Assembly (NCBI GenBank): GCA_905221605.1
Contig: CAJNDS010002376.1
Coordinates: 331,501 to 395,500 of the forward strand
Reading direction: 5' to 3'
Length of the DNA stretch: 64,000 nt
From: Symbiodinium natans
Lineage: Eukaryota > Sar > Dinophyceae > Suessiales > Symbiodiniaceae
Shown: one piece after another, positions 22,505 to 32,422 of the stretch
How the letters are laid out: each line of letters begins with the position of its first letter
How positions within the stretch are numbered: position 1 is the first letter of the stretch
Program-made: the position numbers and the translations under genes
The notes under the pieces: model-generated
Told to the model about the DNA's origin: nothing
What the model saw: the letters and a program-made list of their open reading frames with translations, nothing else
Database searches by the model: none

Positions 22505-23629
22505 CAGTCTCAACATTAGCTCGCAGCTTCAAGCTGGCTCGCAGGGATTGGGCTGAATGGACCATACCAAGCCTATCAAAATCTGCCAACACTTCCGCAT
22601 AGAGTGCTTGGGCTTCATCGTGCTGTCCCATGTCGTCCATCTCTTCAGCTTCATCCACTTTGAGGTTGAGCTGCCCAATGCAGCGCACTAAGTCTTCGAT
22701 GTCCGTGTCTTGGCACCTCCTCAAAGCGCCATTGGGACCAAAGTCCTGTAGCGAGCTCAAGGCGCCGTGATCCAACAGTGCCTTGGCTGCCTGCAGGTGC
22801 CCACCCAAGCAGGCCAAATGCAAAGGACTCTGTCCTGGGCCATCGGAATCAAGCTTGGCACCCCTCCGGCAAAGCAACTCGACGACTGCTGCATGGCCCT
22901 TGGCCGCTGCGTGGTGGAGAACCTCCCGGAGGTCACCTGATGCAGCATAGGGAACTGCTTTTCTGTCCAACAGCATATCACAAATCTCAGCATGGCCCTC
23001 CGATGCAGCCCAGTGCAGAGGCCGCATTCCTGTAAAGGTAGCTTCTTCAATGTGAGCTCTGCGATCCAAGAGTAACTCGCACACATCGTAGTGCCCGTGT
23101 TTGCAAGCTTCATGGACTGGATGTTTTCCATCACATATTTCTTCTGCATCAATTTCTGCCTTGGCCTCTAGCAGAAGTATGCAGACATCTCGAAATCCTT
23201 TCTGCGCAGCCAAATGTAGCAGACGCTCTCGTTTTGGCCAGAGAGGGGCATTCACGTTCACACAACGTTTCATCAAGCCAAACCGCAAAATTGCCTTGAT
23301 CATCTCAGCATCTCCTAATTCGACCGCTTTCTGCAGCTCGGAATTTGTTGCCGCTTGTTTCAAAACAGCCTTCTCACCGCTTGGCCCCTTGTATTTGACC
23401 AATCGTTTCATCTCATCTGGTTTCGGCATCTGTCGCTGAACATCACCGACAGTTGGCACAGACATGGCCGAGTCCTTGTCACTACAAATCCACCTCGCAA
23501 ACTCCTCAAGTTGCAAGCTCAGACATGTTGCAGACTTGTTCAACGGAGCTAGTGCATGTAAAGTATCCTCACAATCGGAATTACGCTTGTGCATTTTCCG
23601 GTAGCCGTAGTCAATGTTCGTTAAAGTGG
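22505..23629 (-). CDS. Ankyrin-repeat protein, main exon
   Basis: A continuous 375-codon exon. The frame opens with ATG at 23687, but its first 19 codons are hydrophobic and correspond to an intron end (TTTTTTTAAATCCACAG), so I start the exon at 23629. At the other end GAGACTG is followed by a perfect GTGAGT donor at 22504, so the last five codons of the ORF are intron. Counting from the ORF's ATG, residues about 115-316 form five or six ankyrin units: LLHLAAQKGFRDVCILLLEA, PVHEACKHGHYDVCELLLD, PLHWAASEGHAEICDMLLD, VLHHAAAKGHAAVVELLCRR, PLHLACLGGHLQAAKALLDH. Residues 330-385 form two helices resembling a TPR. Ankyrin repeats mediate protein binding; the partner cannot be told from sequence. 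Upstream and downstream exons exist. Confidence 0.85.
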
Positions 23630-24237
23630 CTGTGGATTTAAAAAAACACGGGAGCAACAAAAAACAAACTGATAAAAAACAGAACATGAACCATCAGCAA
23701 CAGCTGCAGTAAGCCAAAAGCTGTTTCCCAGTCTGCCAAGAGTTGGTCAATGCATTTGTCATACGTTCCTTCTCATCTGTTCATCAACCCTTGTGCTGGG
23801 CAACCATCTTTTTTAGAAGACATGCGACATGGGCTCCCGGCGTGCACATGCCCTTTTCTGAGGTGCACTGGCTCGGCACGAACCTGCAACAATGGCCATG
23901 GGCAACGTGCAGCAGCTGAAAGCTTCTACACAAGTCACTGGATCAGTCGGCCTGGGAAGGATCTGCCCCGAAAGCGCGAAAGCGATCACAAACATGAGAA
24001 CGGAAAGTGTACAAAGCCACCTCAATCAAAGGAGAACACCAACAAAAAAGCCTTGTCCGATCATCTGCTTACCGACTTCGAACCGGGCTGGGAAGACCAA
24101 GCTTCAGTCTCCAAGTGCACCTTTTGCCGAGTTGGAACTGCCACCACGCACCGTTGAAACTTAACTTTGGCAACCAGTCAAGCGCCGCACCTCTTTGTCT
24201 TTGTCAACGACAACATGTTTGCGAGTCATGACCTCTC

Positions 24238-24356
24238 CTAATGCAACACTTGAAGCACTTCCTGGCTATGACTTAGAAAAACTGAACCACCACTTCCTAC
24301 TTCCTGCTGGCACATGATCCCCAAATCTGCCATGTTGACCAGCAGCTGCTGTAATG
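24238..24356 (-). CDS. Candidate exon upstream of the ankyrin exon
   Basis: After a CAACGTTTGCAG acceptor, 24356 to 24238 encodes LQQLLVNMADLGIMCQQEVG and SGGSVFLSHSQEVLQVLH before a TAG. It is a short amphipathic, helical segment on the same strand as the ankyrin exon 0.6 kb downstream, so it could be an earlier exon of that gene, with the real donor before the TAG. The DNA between (23.7-24.2 kb) is intron-like. Confidence 0.35.
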
Positions 24357-24639
24357 CTGCAAACGTTGACGGCGAGCAAGTCAAAATGGAATAACTTGAC
24401 AAAGCAGGTGCAAATTTCAATTTGGGACTATCTCAAACTAAATTGCACAGTGCAGAACTTGTTGGAGCCGAACGCACTTACGCAAAGTGCATTGCTCAAA
24501 GTAGCCAAATGGGCAGTTTTGTTGCAGGTGCAAGGCACACTACATATACACATATATATATATGTATAAGTTATCCACCTGTTTAGGGGGGATAGGTAAC
24601 TTCAGAGCTTCGCTACTTCAGAGCTTCAGTCTTATTATA

Positions 24640-24677
24640 TTCTGATACTATAGTGTGATTCTGATACTATAGTGTGA
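24640..24677. repeat. Perfect two-copy tandem repeat of 19 bases
   Basis: TTCTGATACTATAGTGTGA occurs twice head to tail in AT-rich DNA. A short repeat TACTTCAGAGCTTC lies just before it. Confidence 0.85.
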
Positions 24678-24763
24678 CGATATTGTGTAGTTACTGGTGC
24701 TTCTATAGCGCATAGTGTACTTAAATTTCAAGGTATCAGTGGTCAAGCACGATGAGGGACAAG

Positions 24764-25000
24764 GAGTTTTGAAGTTCAATCCGGAGTTTTGAACTTCCAA
24801 ACTCCGGGATTCAAGATTCAAGATTCAAGATTCAAGGTTCCAAGGAAAGGTTTCCCCGGGATCTTGAATCCAGGGTCCCCGGATTGAACTTCAAAACTCG
24901 GGTGCAAGATCTCGGGAAAACGTTTCCCTGGAACCTTGAATGTTGAATCTTGAATCCCGGAGTTTTATGTTCAAAAACTCCGGATTGAACTTCAAAACTC
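24764..25000. repeat. Long imperfect inverted repeat (fold-back)
   Basis: The left arm 24764-24855 and right arm 24914-25000 are inverse complements with few mismatches, starting with GAGTTTTGAAGTTCAATCCG and ending with its complement. The arms contain a short ATTCAAG triplication on the left. The loop of about 60 bases carries a third copy of the arm tip at 24877-24900. No target-site duplication is obvious. It could be a non-autonomous fold-back element or a hairpin RNA source. Confidence 0.75.
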
Positions 25001-25213
25001 ACGGTGTGCGAACAACGTGATCGGGAGGCCATTGGTTCGCAGCGCCCCTGTGTGCTTCATCGTGGTTGGTGTATCTGTCTCCGGCATCGTGGCGCTCGAT
25101 AACGGTGCTGCGTATCTCCGCCTGGCGCCGGCCAATCCCACGACGCCCCCTTCGCCTACACCACCAGCAGCGGCAACGGCTCCCTGGCCGACTCACCAGC
25201 CCCTGACAAAAAA

Positions 25214-25875
25214 ATGCTGCAGTTCGCGATGAGCAACATCCAGCGTCTCTCGTTGACACCCGGATCAGGCGGTGGTTGGAGTCCGGAAGCTGACTCTAGA
25301 CTGCTTCGCCTCTTAGCTTCCAATAAGAAGGTTTACGCCAAAGGGAACCACATGAAGGCCATCCAGGATGCGGAGGGCGTGCCAGCCATCAAGGACAGAG
25401 AGCCCAGCGATTCCACCGACGGGCCCATCCCCAACGACATAGACTACAACATCCAGGAGAGGGCTATGTATGGCAGTGACGGCAAAGAGCCTAGCGGTTC
25501 CACCGACGGGCCCAGTCCCAAGGACACTGACCACAACAGCCAAAAGAATGCCATGTCTGACAATGATGGGTGTGTCTCCGAGCACATGAACCAAAACATT
25601 CCGTCCTTGGACGAGGCCATGGACGTCGACCACAGCATCAAGGCGGTGTCTGACTACGACAGGTCTCTGAGAACATGAGCCAAGGCAGTCCGGGCTCGAA
25701 TGAGGCTATGAGTGTCCATGACCATTCCAATTCGGGCTTTTCTAGCTCCAGCTCTAGCTCCTCTTCCACTCATAAGAGCTCTTTGCGCCGTCGGGTACGT
25801 CAACTTGAGGATATGCTGGAGGACACGACACAAGACCTATGGGAGGCGAATGAAGTCCTTGGTCCAAACCTCTGA
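25214..25875 (+). CDS. Hypothetical acidic, Asp/Ser-rich protein, frame broken once
   Basis: An ATG at 25214 opens 154 codons ending at 25678. A second ATG-led frame (25675-25875) continues with a poly-Ser run and a short coiled coil (LRRRVRQLEDMLEDTTQDLW). The first part has an internal duplication, EPSDSTDGPIPNDIDYN and EPSGSTDGPSPKDTDHN. The Asp/Asn-rich composition, the internal repeat and the downstream coiled coil suggest a single protein interrupted by a frameshift or an unseen intron near 25.67 kb. The antisense strand is also partly open. It is the only plus-strand candidate in the first 35 kb. No family is recognised. Confidence 0.35.
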
Positions 25876-26399
25876 GTGTTCGCAGTACAGGCGCGTGATG
25901 ACAGGCATCACGGTAGCACCGCTGCATATGACGCAAAAAAGCTGCCGGCAGCCTCTTGCTTGTCAGTTGTGTCATGTCTGCAAAGGGGCATGGGTATGCT
26001 TCGCTTTTTGACGCACATAGGCATGTCAGCATCTAAAAGGAAATACAACAGCGTTCACAAGTGTAACTCAATCTCATTCCCATTCCACTCATAACACGTC
26101 TCGTTTACCGCAACCGTCTGGCCATTGCATGCCTACGCCCGTAATGTGTTCTTATTTTCCAAACAAAAATGTTTCAAATGTGTGAAAACATTTCCCGGCC
26201 AAAGATACAGGACAATCCATCGATGCCATGCTTGTTCATTTGTGTCCCATGCACAGCGATGCATTCACATGCACAGACTGCAATGACGTGCACCCTCACG
26301 CTAACAAGACTGAAGCTTATGCACAGGTATCTTTTCCAAGGAAGGGGATTTGCCATGTCATGTAATGTCGTAGCTCCTGAAGTGCTGCGCAAAGGGAGG

Positions 26400-27240
26400 C
26401 TCTTGTTCTGTCTCCTGACATATGCGGGGGCATTGATGATGTCAGAGCTTCTTCTCATGAAGCCCTTCGGCAAGCACCCAGAGAGAGTTGGCCCGCCACA
26501 AAGTGCAGCCTTCCCCTCAGTCGATTCCAGGTCTTAGGGCTGGAGGCTCCTTGCTCCTGAAAGACTGCCAGGTCTTCAATGAGACTTTTGGTTCGTTCTG
26601 CTGTATTCTGGATCCTAAAAAAACTTGCTCGCTGCTGTCTGTAAGGTCAAATTCTACTCCCAAAGAACTGAAGACCTCCTGGAACGGCGGAGCCTTGTCT
26701 CCGTCTCTGTCAAACTCAAAGCAGAGCAAGTCTAGCAAAAAAACATGCACTGGCCTCTGCGCTAGGGGCCAGCTGTCGTGTTGACAACAGCGTGAAGTCA
26801 TCGTAAGACGAGCTCCAAGGCAAGTGCCAAAACGTGTTTCCTGTATGACAAATAGCCAAGCTGACCCTGAGGAACGCGTGGACCGCTGCCACGGCGCCGA
26901 ATGGAAGGCAAAGAAGCCTGAAGAAGCGAACCTCCCCCTAGCTTGGGTCCTTGACCGCCACGTAAGCCATGTTGAGTGCCTCTTCGGACAGTGGCAGTCG
27001 CCTATACGCTGATTCAGGTCAATGGTTTCCAAGCAGTCCTTGTCCTGCGTGCCTCGTTGATGTAGCTCTGGGACAGGTCGTCGATCAGCCTCACCTTGCT
27101 CCCTTGCTGGATTGCAAAACGTTGGCTGATTACAGCTCCTTGTGGCAAGCCCTGTTCTCAGAACGGTCCTTCCGAGCAGCCTTTCGATACTTCATCGAGA
27201 CTTTTCAGCCACAGTTCTTCCAGAAACTGAGATGAGTCCT
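26400..27240 (-). pseudogene. Reverse transcriptase (and start of RNase H) of the DIRS-like element, broken
   Basis: The frame leading in ends with LWLKSLDEVSKGCSEGPF and a stop near 27158. It resumes with FAIQQGSKVRLIDDLSQSYI, which matches the fingers region of these enzymes. The catalytic box reads SSYDDFTLLS at about 26808-26779 with YDD at 26805-26797. A third frame then gives PFQEVFSSLGVEFDLT, and another RLRGRLHFVAGQLSGC and PKGFMRRSSDI, the usual connection to RNase H. At least four frame changes and several stops are present, so the enzyme cannot be made from this copy. Beyond about 26400 the similarity fades. Confidence 0.7.
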
Positions 27241-28613
27241 CAACTTCCTTGATGACCTGGTGGTTGGTCTCCTGGGCTCGCTGGAGCCATCTTCGTGACT
27301 GCGCTGCTCGAGTCTCAATCACCTTGGCTGCGGGCTGTTTAGAGCACGCCAAAATTACCTTCCTGAGGGCGGGTGGCACCCCGAGACACAGGTGTCGGGG
27401 GTAGCCGACCAGTCGGGCTTTCGCCGCAAATTCCTGTGGGTTCCACGGCACCTCCACCAGAACGTCCGTCGCAGAAGACAGTAGGGGCGTCACTCTCAAC
27501 GCCGGGGATCCTGGCGCCTTGAACCCCGGGATCTTGTCCAGTCCTAACCACTGTGTAGTTTGGAGAGTGCTGCGGAGTTGGCTGAGCACTGTCCATCTGG
27601 TTCGTCGGCAAAATCCGGGGATGACCTGAAAGGATGCAGCCCTTTTGGTCTTTGCCTGTGTCGTTACCACCCTGGCTCCTGAGGAGTTTGCGGGATCTCC
27701 CTCCAATAGATTAAGGCCATCCCGACAACCCTTCTGTGTCAGATGCTGCAACAGCAGGGAAACGAAGTGCTTACAAAACTGTTGCGGGTACGCGGTCTCA
27801 AGTTTGTTGCGAGAACTCCCTCGTGCACTTCCCAGGGTAGGTGCTCGTGGGATCCAACACACGTGACAGCCAGGCCTGTGATGAGGTCGTTGTTGCACAG
27901 CAAGGCTGTCAGCTTTCATTTCGAGCCTCCCATTATGCAAAAGTCGCACTGGACCACAATCGCCTGTTCACTCCTCAGGATGTGTTCAACGGCGATGCAA
28001 CGCCAGAGGAGACTGCGATAGGGGTTTTCTATGATTACCACGATGCTGCATTCGCAGCAAAAGTCCCAGCTTCGGGCCGTGAGCCGGCAAAGCTCGTTGA
28101 TGCTGCATTCGCAGCAAAAGTCCCAGCTTCGGGCCGTGAGCCGGCAAAGCTCGTTGGCCTTTGCCACCCTTTCGGGCCCGGAAGCCCTTCCGGGTACTCC
28201 ACTGACCTCAAAGGATGCGGCTCGTCCTCCCACGGAAGCTAGATTTCCTTGGCCCTGCTGGATGTGCCGCAGGGCGGCGCCAGCCATACGGCGGCCAGTC
28301 CTGGGGAACCCAGCCATTTCCACAGCAGACCTCTGTGCGACAGCAGGAGCAAGACCAGCTGTAATATCTTGCCCTTGAGGCTTGGCCTGCGGACTTTGTC
28401 CACTCCGACCGACCGCCTGAGGCCGGCTGAAGCAGCCGCCGAGGTAATCCCGCCTGACCCTGCGAAAAACTCCAAAACCCAACACTCATGTATGGTCTGG
28501 GGCGCAGTACATTGCGCCTGTCCAGACCTGTTCGCGCCAGGATGACTCGCCTTAGGTGAAAATACGGAAGCCTCAGCGGAAGACTTGGAAAACTGTGGGA
28601 TTGGCTCAGTCAC
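27158..28613 (-). pseudogene. Cytosine-C5-methyltransferase-like domain and linker of the DIRS-like element
   Basis: The frame 28613-28239 contains VLEFFAGSGGITSAAAS (28480-28440), the AdoMet-binding motif I, and VWLAPPCGTSSRAKEI (28290-28240), the PPC catalytic-cysteine motif IV. A shifted frame (28485-27916) then carries VVIIENPYRSLLW with ENP at about 28030, equivalent to motif VI, and CDFCIMGGSK. These are the hallmark motifs of C5 methyltransferases, so this is a methyltransferase-like domain as found in many YR retroelements; activity in this copy is excluded by frameshifts. A 57-base in-frame duplication interrupts the region before ENP. The linker 27949-27158 is Arg/Leu-rich and joins it to the reverse transcriptase. 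Confidence 0.7.
28042..28155. repeat. Perfect 57-base tandem duplication inside the methyltransferase-like domain
   Basis: The 57 bases at 28042-28098 are repeated at 28099-28155 and begin GATGCTGCATTCGCAGCAAA. 57 is a multiple of 3, so on the minus strand the duplication repeats the 19 residues that include NELCRLTARSWDFCCECSI without breaking the frame. Confidence 0.9.
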
Positions 28614-28842
28614 CCGTAGGAGCGGGGGCTAATTCTCTTGGCCTTTCGCAACAGCAGCAGGATGCGACTCCTTGCAGCTCTCTTTGGGCCTGTCCGCCAA
28701 AGAAGCGGGAAAATTGTCCTGTTCACAAAATTGGGCTGAACTATCTCCATCCCCCATGGCTGTTTCCGCTCTCTCCGCGCACGCTTGTGCGCGACGCGCG
28801 GTCAGAGCAGCGCGGGACGCCTGGTCCAGCCCGGAGGCGCTG

Positions 28843-29968
28843 TCAACGTCCCTTGCAACGGGGCGTTCTTTCAGGCTGCTTGCACTGTCCTAGGTTGAAG
28901 CCAAAACAAAGAGGATCTCCGTGCTCGTCGTTCGGCACGCCACCTCGCAAGGCGGCCGGCATGGGGGTCTCCTTGCCTCCTTGCAACACACTGGTTCGGA
29001 AAGCCGCCCTTGCCACTGTCAAATTTGCCCTTCGTGGGGAGGCGGGCTCCCTTGACCCCTGATTCGCCTCTCTGGTTTGTCTGTCCTCTGATATTTTCAT
29101 TGCCCATACCTTTTCCATCGCCCCAACGGTTGGGGGCCCTTGCCCGCGCCTTTGCCTCCTTTATCTGTGAACCCTTCCGCACGAGGTGTCGGCATGAAGT
29201 GAAAATTGACTGCAACCGTGTTTGTGGCTTCCAGGAAGACTTGATCTAAGCACCGGGCGTCCGCGAGCGGCACCTTCGCCGCTGCCCTTTTCAGGGTCGG
29301 CTGTTTGCTGCCAAGCTCCCTCCACAAGGCCCGATCTGCTCGCAGGACCTGCTGCAGCGTCGGACGGTTGAAGCCTGGGGGCGCTGGGGTCTGCAAGGTA
29401 TCAAAGTCCTTCTGAAGCCGTTTCTCGTGCGCCTTGGGATTCAACACGCCAACGAGGTCGTAGGCCAGACCCCGTCTTTGCAACGCTCTGTAAGTCGCCA
29501 TGTCTGACCCCAACTGGGCCGCCACTTTAGGGGATTTATCCTGAACCGAGAGGCCGTCCCCCGAAGCGTCCAGCACAAGTTCCTTGGCTGGCTTGCCTTG
29601 CGCCAATTCCTTTGAGCCTGCAAGTCCAGGCGCTGGGCTCTCTCAGCTCCTGGCAGCTTACGTAGAACTGAGTCCGGCTGCTGTCCCACGGTGGCCTCCA
29701 AATTTGCCAGACTCATGGTCCGGCACTCGAACAGGAGCCTCTTGACGACCGTCAATTGCGCACGAGTGGGGTTGTCCTGCCCCAGACTCGTGCATAGAGT
29801 GGAGACCTCCTTGTCTGTGAGAGGTTGACCCGGTTGAGTGGCGGCGTAGGCTGCCATGGACACCGTCCTGACCCCTCCGGTTATGAATCTTTCCAAGAGT
29901 TGCTGCTCCATCCCGACCTTGCGAGCATGTTGCTCGAAGAAAGGCTGACTATCCGCTGCGTTTGCCAT
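28843..29968 (-). pseudogene. Gag-like protein of the DIRS-like element
   Basis: The ATG at 29968 begins MANAADSQPFFEQHARKVGM, followed by an all-helical N-terminal region (TDKEVSTLCTSLGQ, QLTVVKRLLFECRTMSLANL). It continues after a frameshift near 29600 with DMATYRALQRRGLAYDLVGV and LQQVLRADRALWREL. A Gly/Lys-rich stretch (KGGKGAGKGPQ) and, in another frame, DPLCFGFNLGQCKQPERTP near 28890 follow, the latter a C-x7-C zinc-knuckle-like motif. The order helix domain, basic Gly-rich linker and knuckle fits a nucleic-acid-binding gag. Several frameshifts are present, so it is a pseudogene. Confidence 0.6.
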
Positions 29969-30063
29969 GTTTAGGGCGTGGGGCCAAAACTGCAAATTGC
30001 AAAAGAGAGAGCTGGTACAAAGGGATTGTGCTGCACATACACACAAAGCGGCCAACAACAATG

Positions 30064-30411
30064 TCACCCCGCTCTTAACTCCTGAAAACAACGGCTGCAC
30101 TGTAGCCACTTCGCTGAGGGCTTTTCCATTTCTACAAAATTAACGCTGATCCACTTGCCACATTTCAGCGTCGTATGACCCACTTTGTACAGATGTAGCA
30201 TGGTACACTTCTTGTTTCGGATCGCTCTCCAACCCTTCGGCAGACTCAGGGCCGCAGCTGGTTCCTCCTTTTCTTCCGACGAGGCTCCATCAGAGGTTTC
30301 CTCGGAGGACCCGTCTGCTGATGTGGTAGGCGAGAACTCTGCCTCCCCGTTGTCATCTGCATCTTGTGTGTCATTCTTATCGAGCACTGTTTCGCAAAGC
30401 CCACAGGTCAC
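30064..30411 (-). pseudogene. Acidic, cysteine-ended tail domain following the recombinase
   Basis: A 115-codon frame begins with MTCGLCETV (CxxC), continues with a Glu/Asp/Ser-rich disordered stretch, then a compact segment LHLYKVGHTTLKCGKWISVN and LQCSRCFQELRAG (CxxC) at the end. The CxxC pairs suggest a metal-binding tail. It lies between the recombinase box and the gag start on the same strand and most likely is the recombinase C-terminus or a small accessory protein of the element. Confidence 0.5.
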
Positions 30412-30702
30412 GGTAGCCAGCTTGTCTAATTCCTCACTTTCTTTCTAGGGTTAATTCTTCTCCTTCCGCTATCAACGGTGCGGATGCTTCCAAGACGGGC
30501 ATGGCACTTGGTGACTCAAAGACCTTCCCTTGCAGGGGGCAAAGCAGTCCAACCCCCAGGAGATTGTCCTGAAATCCTTCCACTAGAGCTGGCAAATTGG
30601 CAAAAGCTCATGCGTGCTTTCGGAATTCTCGGGCAGCCCATCCAAGCTGCCTACCTTGCTGATCGGAAGTCAGGACCCGAGGTCAACAGATGCACCTGCC
30701 TC

Positions 30703-31867
30703 TCATCCTTGGGCTCGGGCAAAGTATCCACTTCGAATAGCGTCCGGGCAAAACGAGCCTTCCCGTACCTGCTTCAGCATTTCCTCCGGCTGCCGGAGGG
30801 GGCCACTAAGGGCATCTCTCGAGTAGGCTAATGTACTCAAAGCTCCAGTCGAATAATGTGACAAGAGTGTCTGTGTCTCGCCCACAATGCCGTATTTGCT
30901 CAACCTCCCAACAGCATTGTGTTTCAAGGACTGTGTGGCAACCCTCGCTGTTGAGGGGTCGCGGTCCCTTAGCAGTCCCGTCAGCTAGTTGGAAGCCTCG
31001 GCGGAGTCCATGGAACTCTGCAGCCAGTCGCCATCTGGGGCGGTGGCCGGTAGTAAAGGGCCTACAGGGGTCTTCGAGAGCACTATCCCTGCTTCGGCAG
31101 CCACCTTCTGCCATTCTTTTGCCCACACCACCTTAGGTTGGACCCCCGAACTGGAGCCACGAGGGGCATGAAGAACGAGAGTTTCTTCTTCTTGTTGGAC
31201 TGTTTCGTCTCTCTAGCCCTGCCTTGAAAGGATTCCTTCCAGAAAACCACAAATCTCGGGTCCAATTTCCAGAAAGTCGAACTCCAAGAATCGCACGTGC
31301 CTGATGTCTGACCAACGGTTCCTGCTGAAGATCTGACACAGGAACACTCCTGCTGCAAATCACTCAACAACGTGGAGCTCGGTGTTCCCAACCCACTCTG
31401 CCGGAAATTTAACTTGAAGCACTGTTAGGTCCCGGGCTTGGTGTGTGGGCTCGTGCTCGCCTGCCACTCGGTCTGCCAAGCCTCGGACCCTGGGGGAGAT
31501 GGTTCTCCACATCTGGAATGGAAAGCAGAAATTTCACAAACTTCAACGCTTGTACTATGCTCTGAGGTGCCCGCTTGCCCTTTTTGCTGTGGGATATCTC
31601 CCTGCAGAACTTGTACACCGCCTCCTCTGATGGGAGAAGGGGTTCCTCCACAGAGGTCCCTTGCGCATCTGCCTGTCTTTGAAGCCAACGAAACAGCCTC
31701 AACAAGGTCGATGCACGCTTCTGGATTGTGTGTGGTGATTTCGAGCCAAACATGTCACGAAGGGACAACATCTTCTCCTCTTCGTCCAATTCTTGCAGTT
31801 TTTGGCAAAACTGGTGGACGGGGAGGCTTCGAGCAGCTGTTTCCACATCTACATGTTCTTCAATCAC
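30703..31867 (-). pseudogene. Tyrosine recombinase (integrase) of the DIRS-like element, broken
   Basis: The frame 31867-31409 has the N-terminal core-binding helices (MFGSKSPHTIQKRASTLLRL and AVYKFCREISHS, SIVQALKFVKFLLSIPDV). The catalytic domain is split among frames: FSRNRWSDIRHVRFLEFDFL at about 31340-31280 carries the first catalytic Arg; LSFFMPLVAPVRG follows near 31160; then SLKHNAVGRLSKYGIVGETQ and LLSHYSTGALSTLAYSRDAL. The His is at 30858-30856 and the nucleophilic Tyr at 30825-30823. The tail ends PDAIRSGYFARAQG. Two in-frame stops and at least three frameshifts make it inactive. By family, such enzymes insert circular DNA copies by strand exchange. Confidence 0.75.
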
Positions 31868-31951
31868 ATGCCTACAACAGCCTCCTCGAAAGGTCCATCT
31901 TTCTTTTTACACTTGATCACTTTGCTGAAACGTTAGCCCCCGGTGAGGAGC

Positions 31952-32365
31952 TCAAGACACCTGCGATTCTTTGGCCTCTTCACCCAGAGATGCCACTTCG
32001 GCACTCTGGATTGGCTCATCAAAGATGCCAAAGCATGCCTCTGTGGGCTCGCTTTCTTGTCTGTCATACCAACCAACTGGCACTGATTCCCCAGCTGATG
32101 CTGATGTATGAATCAGCGTGGCATTTGGAGTCTGAAAAACCGGAAGGCCCGGTATGGGGAAAAGAGGTGCAGGGGGGCAAGTTAATGTCCTCGTACTCAG
32201 CAGAAAAAGCCTCGGCTTGCCGCTCTGCAAGACACAAGTCCATCTTGGCAGGATGTTGTTGTACAAAATCCCAAACTCGGGCCCACAGAAGAAAACAAGA
32301 ACTTGAGGTGGCATACGTGACATGACATAACATGGTGCTTCAATACACGCGCAGATTGCTGCCAC
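31952..32365 (-). CDS. ORF upstream of the recombinase, possible element protein
   Basis: A 137-codon minus frame. Its usable start is probably the ATG giving MPPQVLVFFCGPEFGILYNN, because the first codon of the longer frame is not distinctive. It continues with Pro-rich LTCPPAPLFPIPGLPVFQTP and an acidic end. It ends 85 bases before the recombinase frame on the same strand, so it could be the N-terminal part of the recombinase protein before a frameshift. No family is recognised. Confidence 0.35.
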   Translation of the reverse strand: MAAICACIEAPCYVMSRMPPQVLVFFCGPEFGILYNNILPRWTCVLQSGKPRLFLLSTRTLTCPPAPLFPIPGLPVFQTPNATLIHTSASAGESVPVGWYDRQESEPTEACFGIFDEPIQSAEVASLGEEAKESQVS

Positions 32366-32422
32366 ATGAGCATCACAGAGACAGCACTGGAAATGTTTTG
32401 CACTTCTGCCCCGCGGGAAGAT

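Larger units (their letters stand above)
26400..31870 (-). mobile_element. Decayed tyrosine-recombinase (DIRS/Ngaro-like) retroelement
   Basis: On the minus strand, in reading order, lie a tyrosine recombinase (31867-30703) and its Cys-containing tail (30411-30064), a gag-like ORF with a Cys knuckle (29968-28843), a cytosine-methyltransferase-like domain (28613-27916) and a reverse transcriptase (27949-26400). A recombinase, a methyltransferase-like domain and a reverse transcriptase without integrase or aspartic protease define DIRS-type elements. Every ORF is cut by stops and frameshifts, so the copy is dead. I saw no terminal or split direct repeats, so the ends are approximate. ORFs at 31.95-34.08 kb on the same strand may belong to it. 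Confidence 0.75.

Noticed and set aside
27841-28242. Plus-strand ORF with a repeated AAFAAKVPASGREPAKLV unit
   Set aside because: It is the complement of the duplicated methyltransferase-like segment, which has recognisable motifs on the minus strand.
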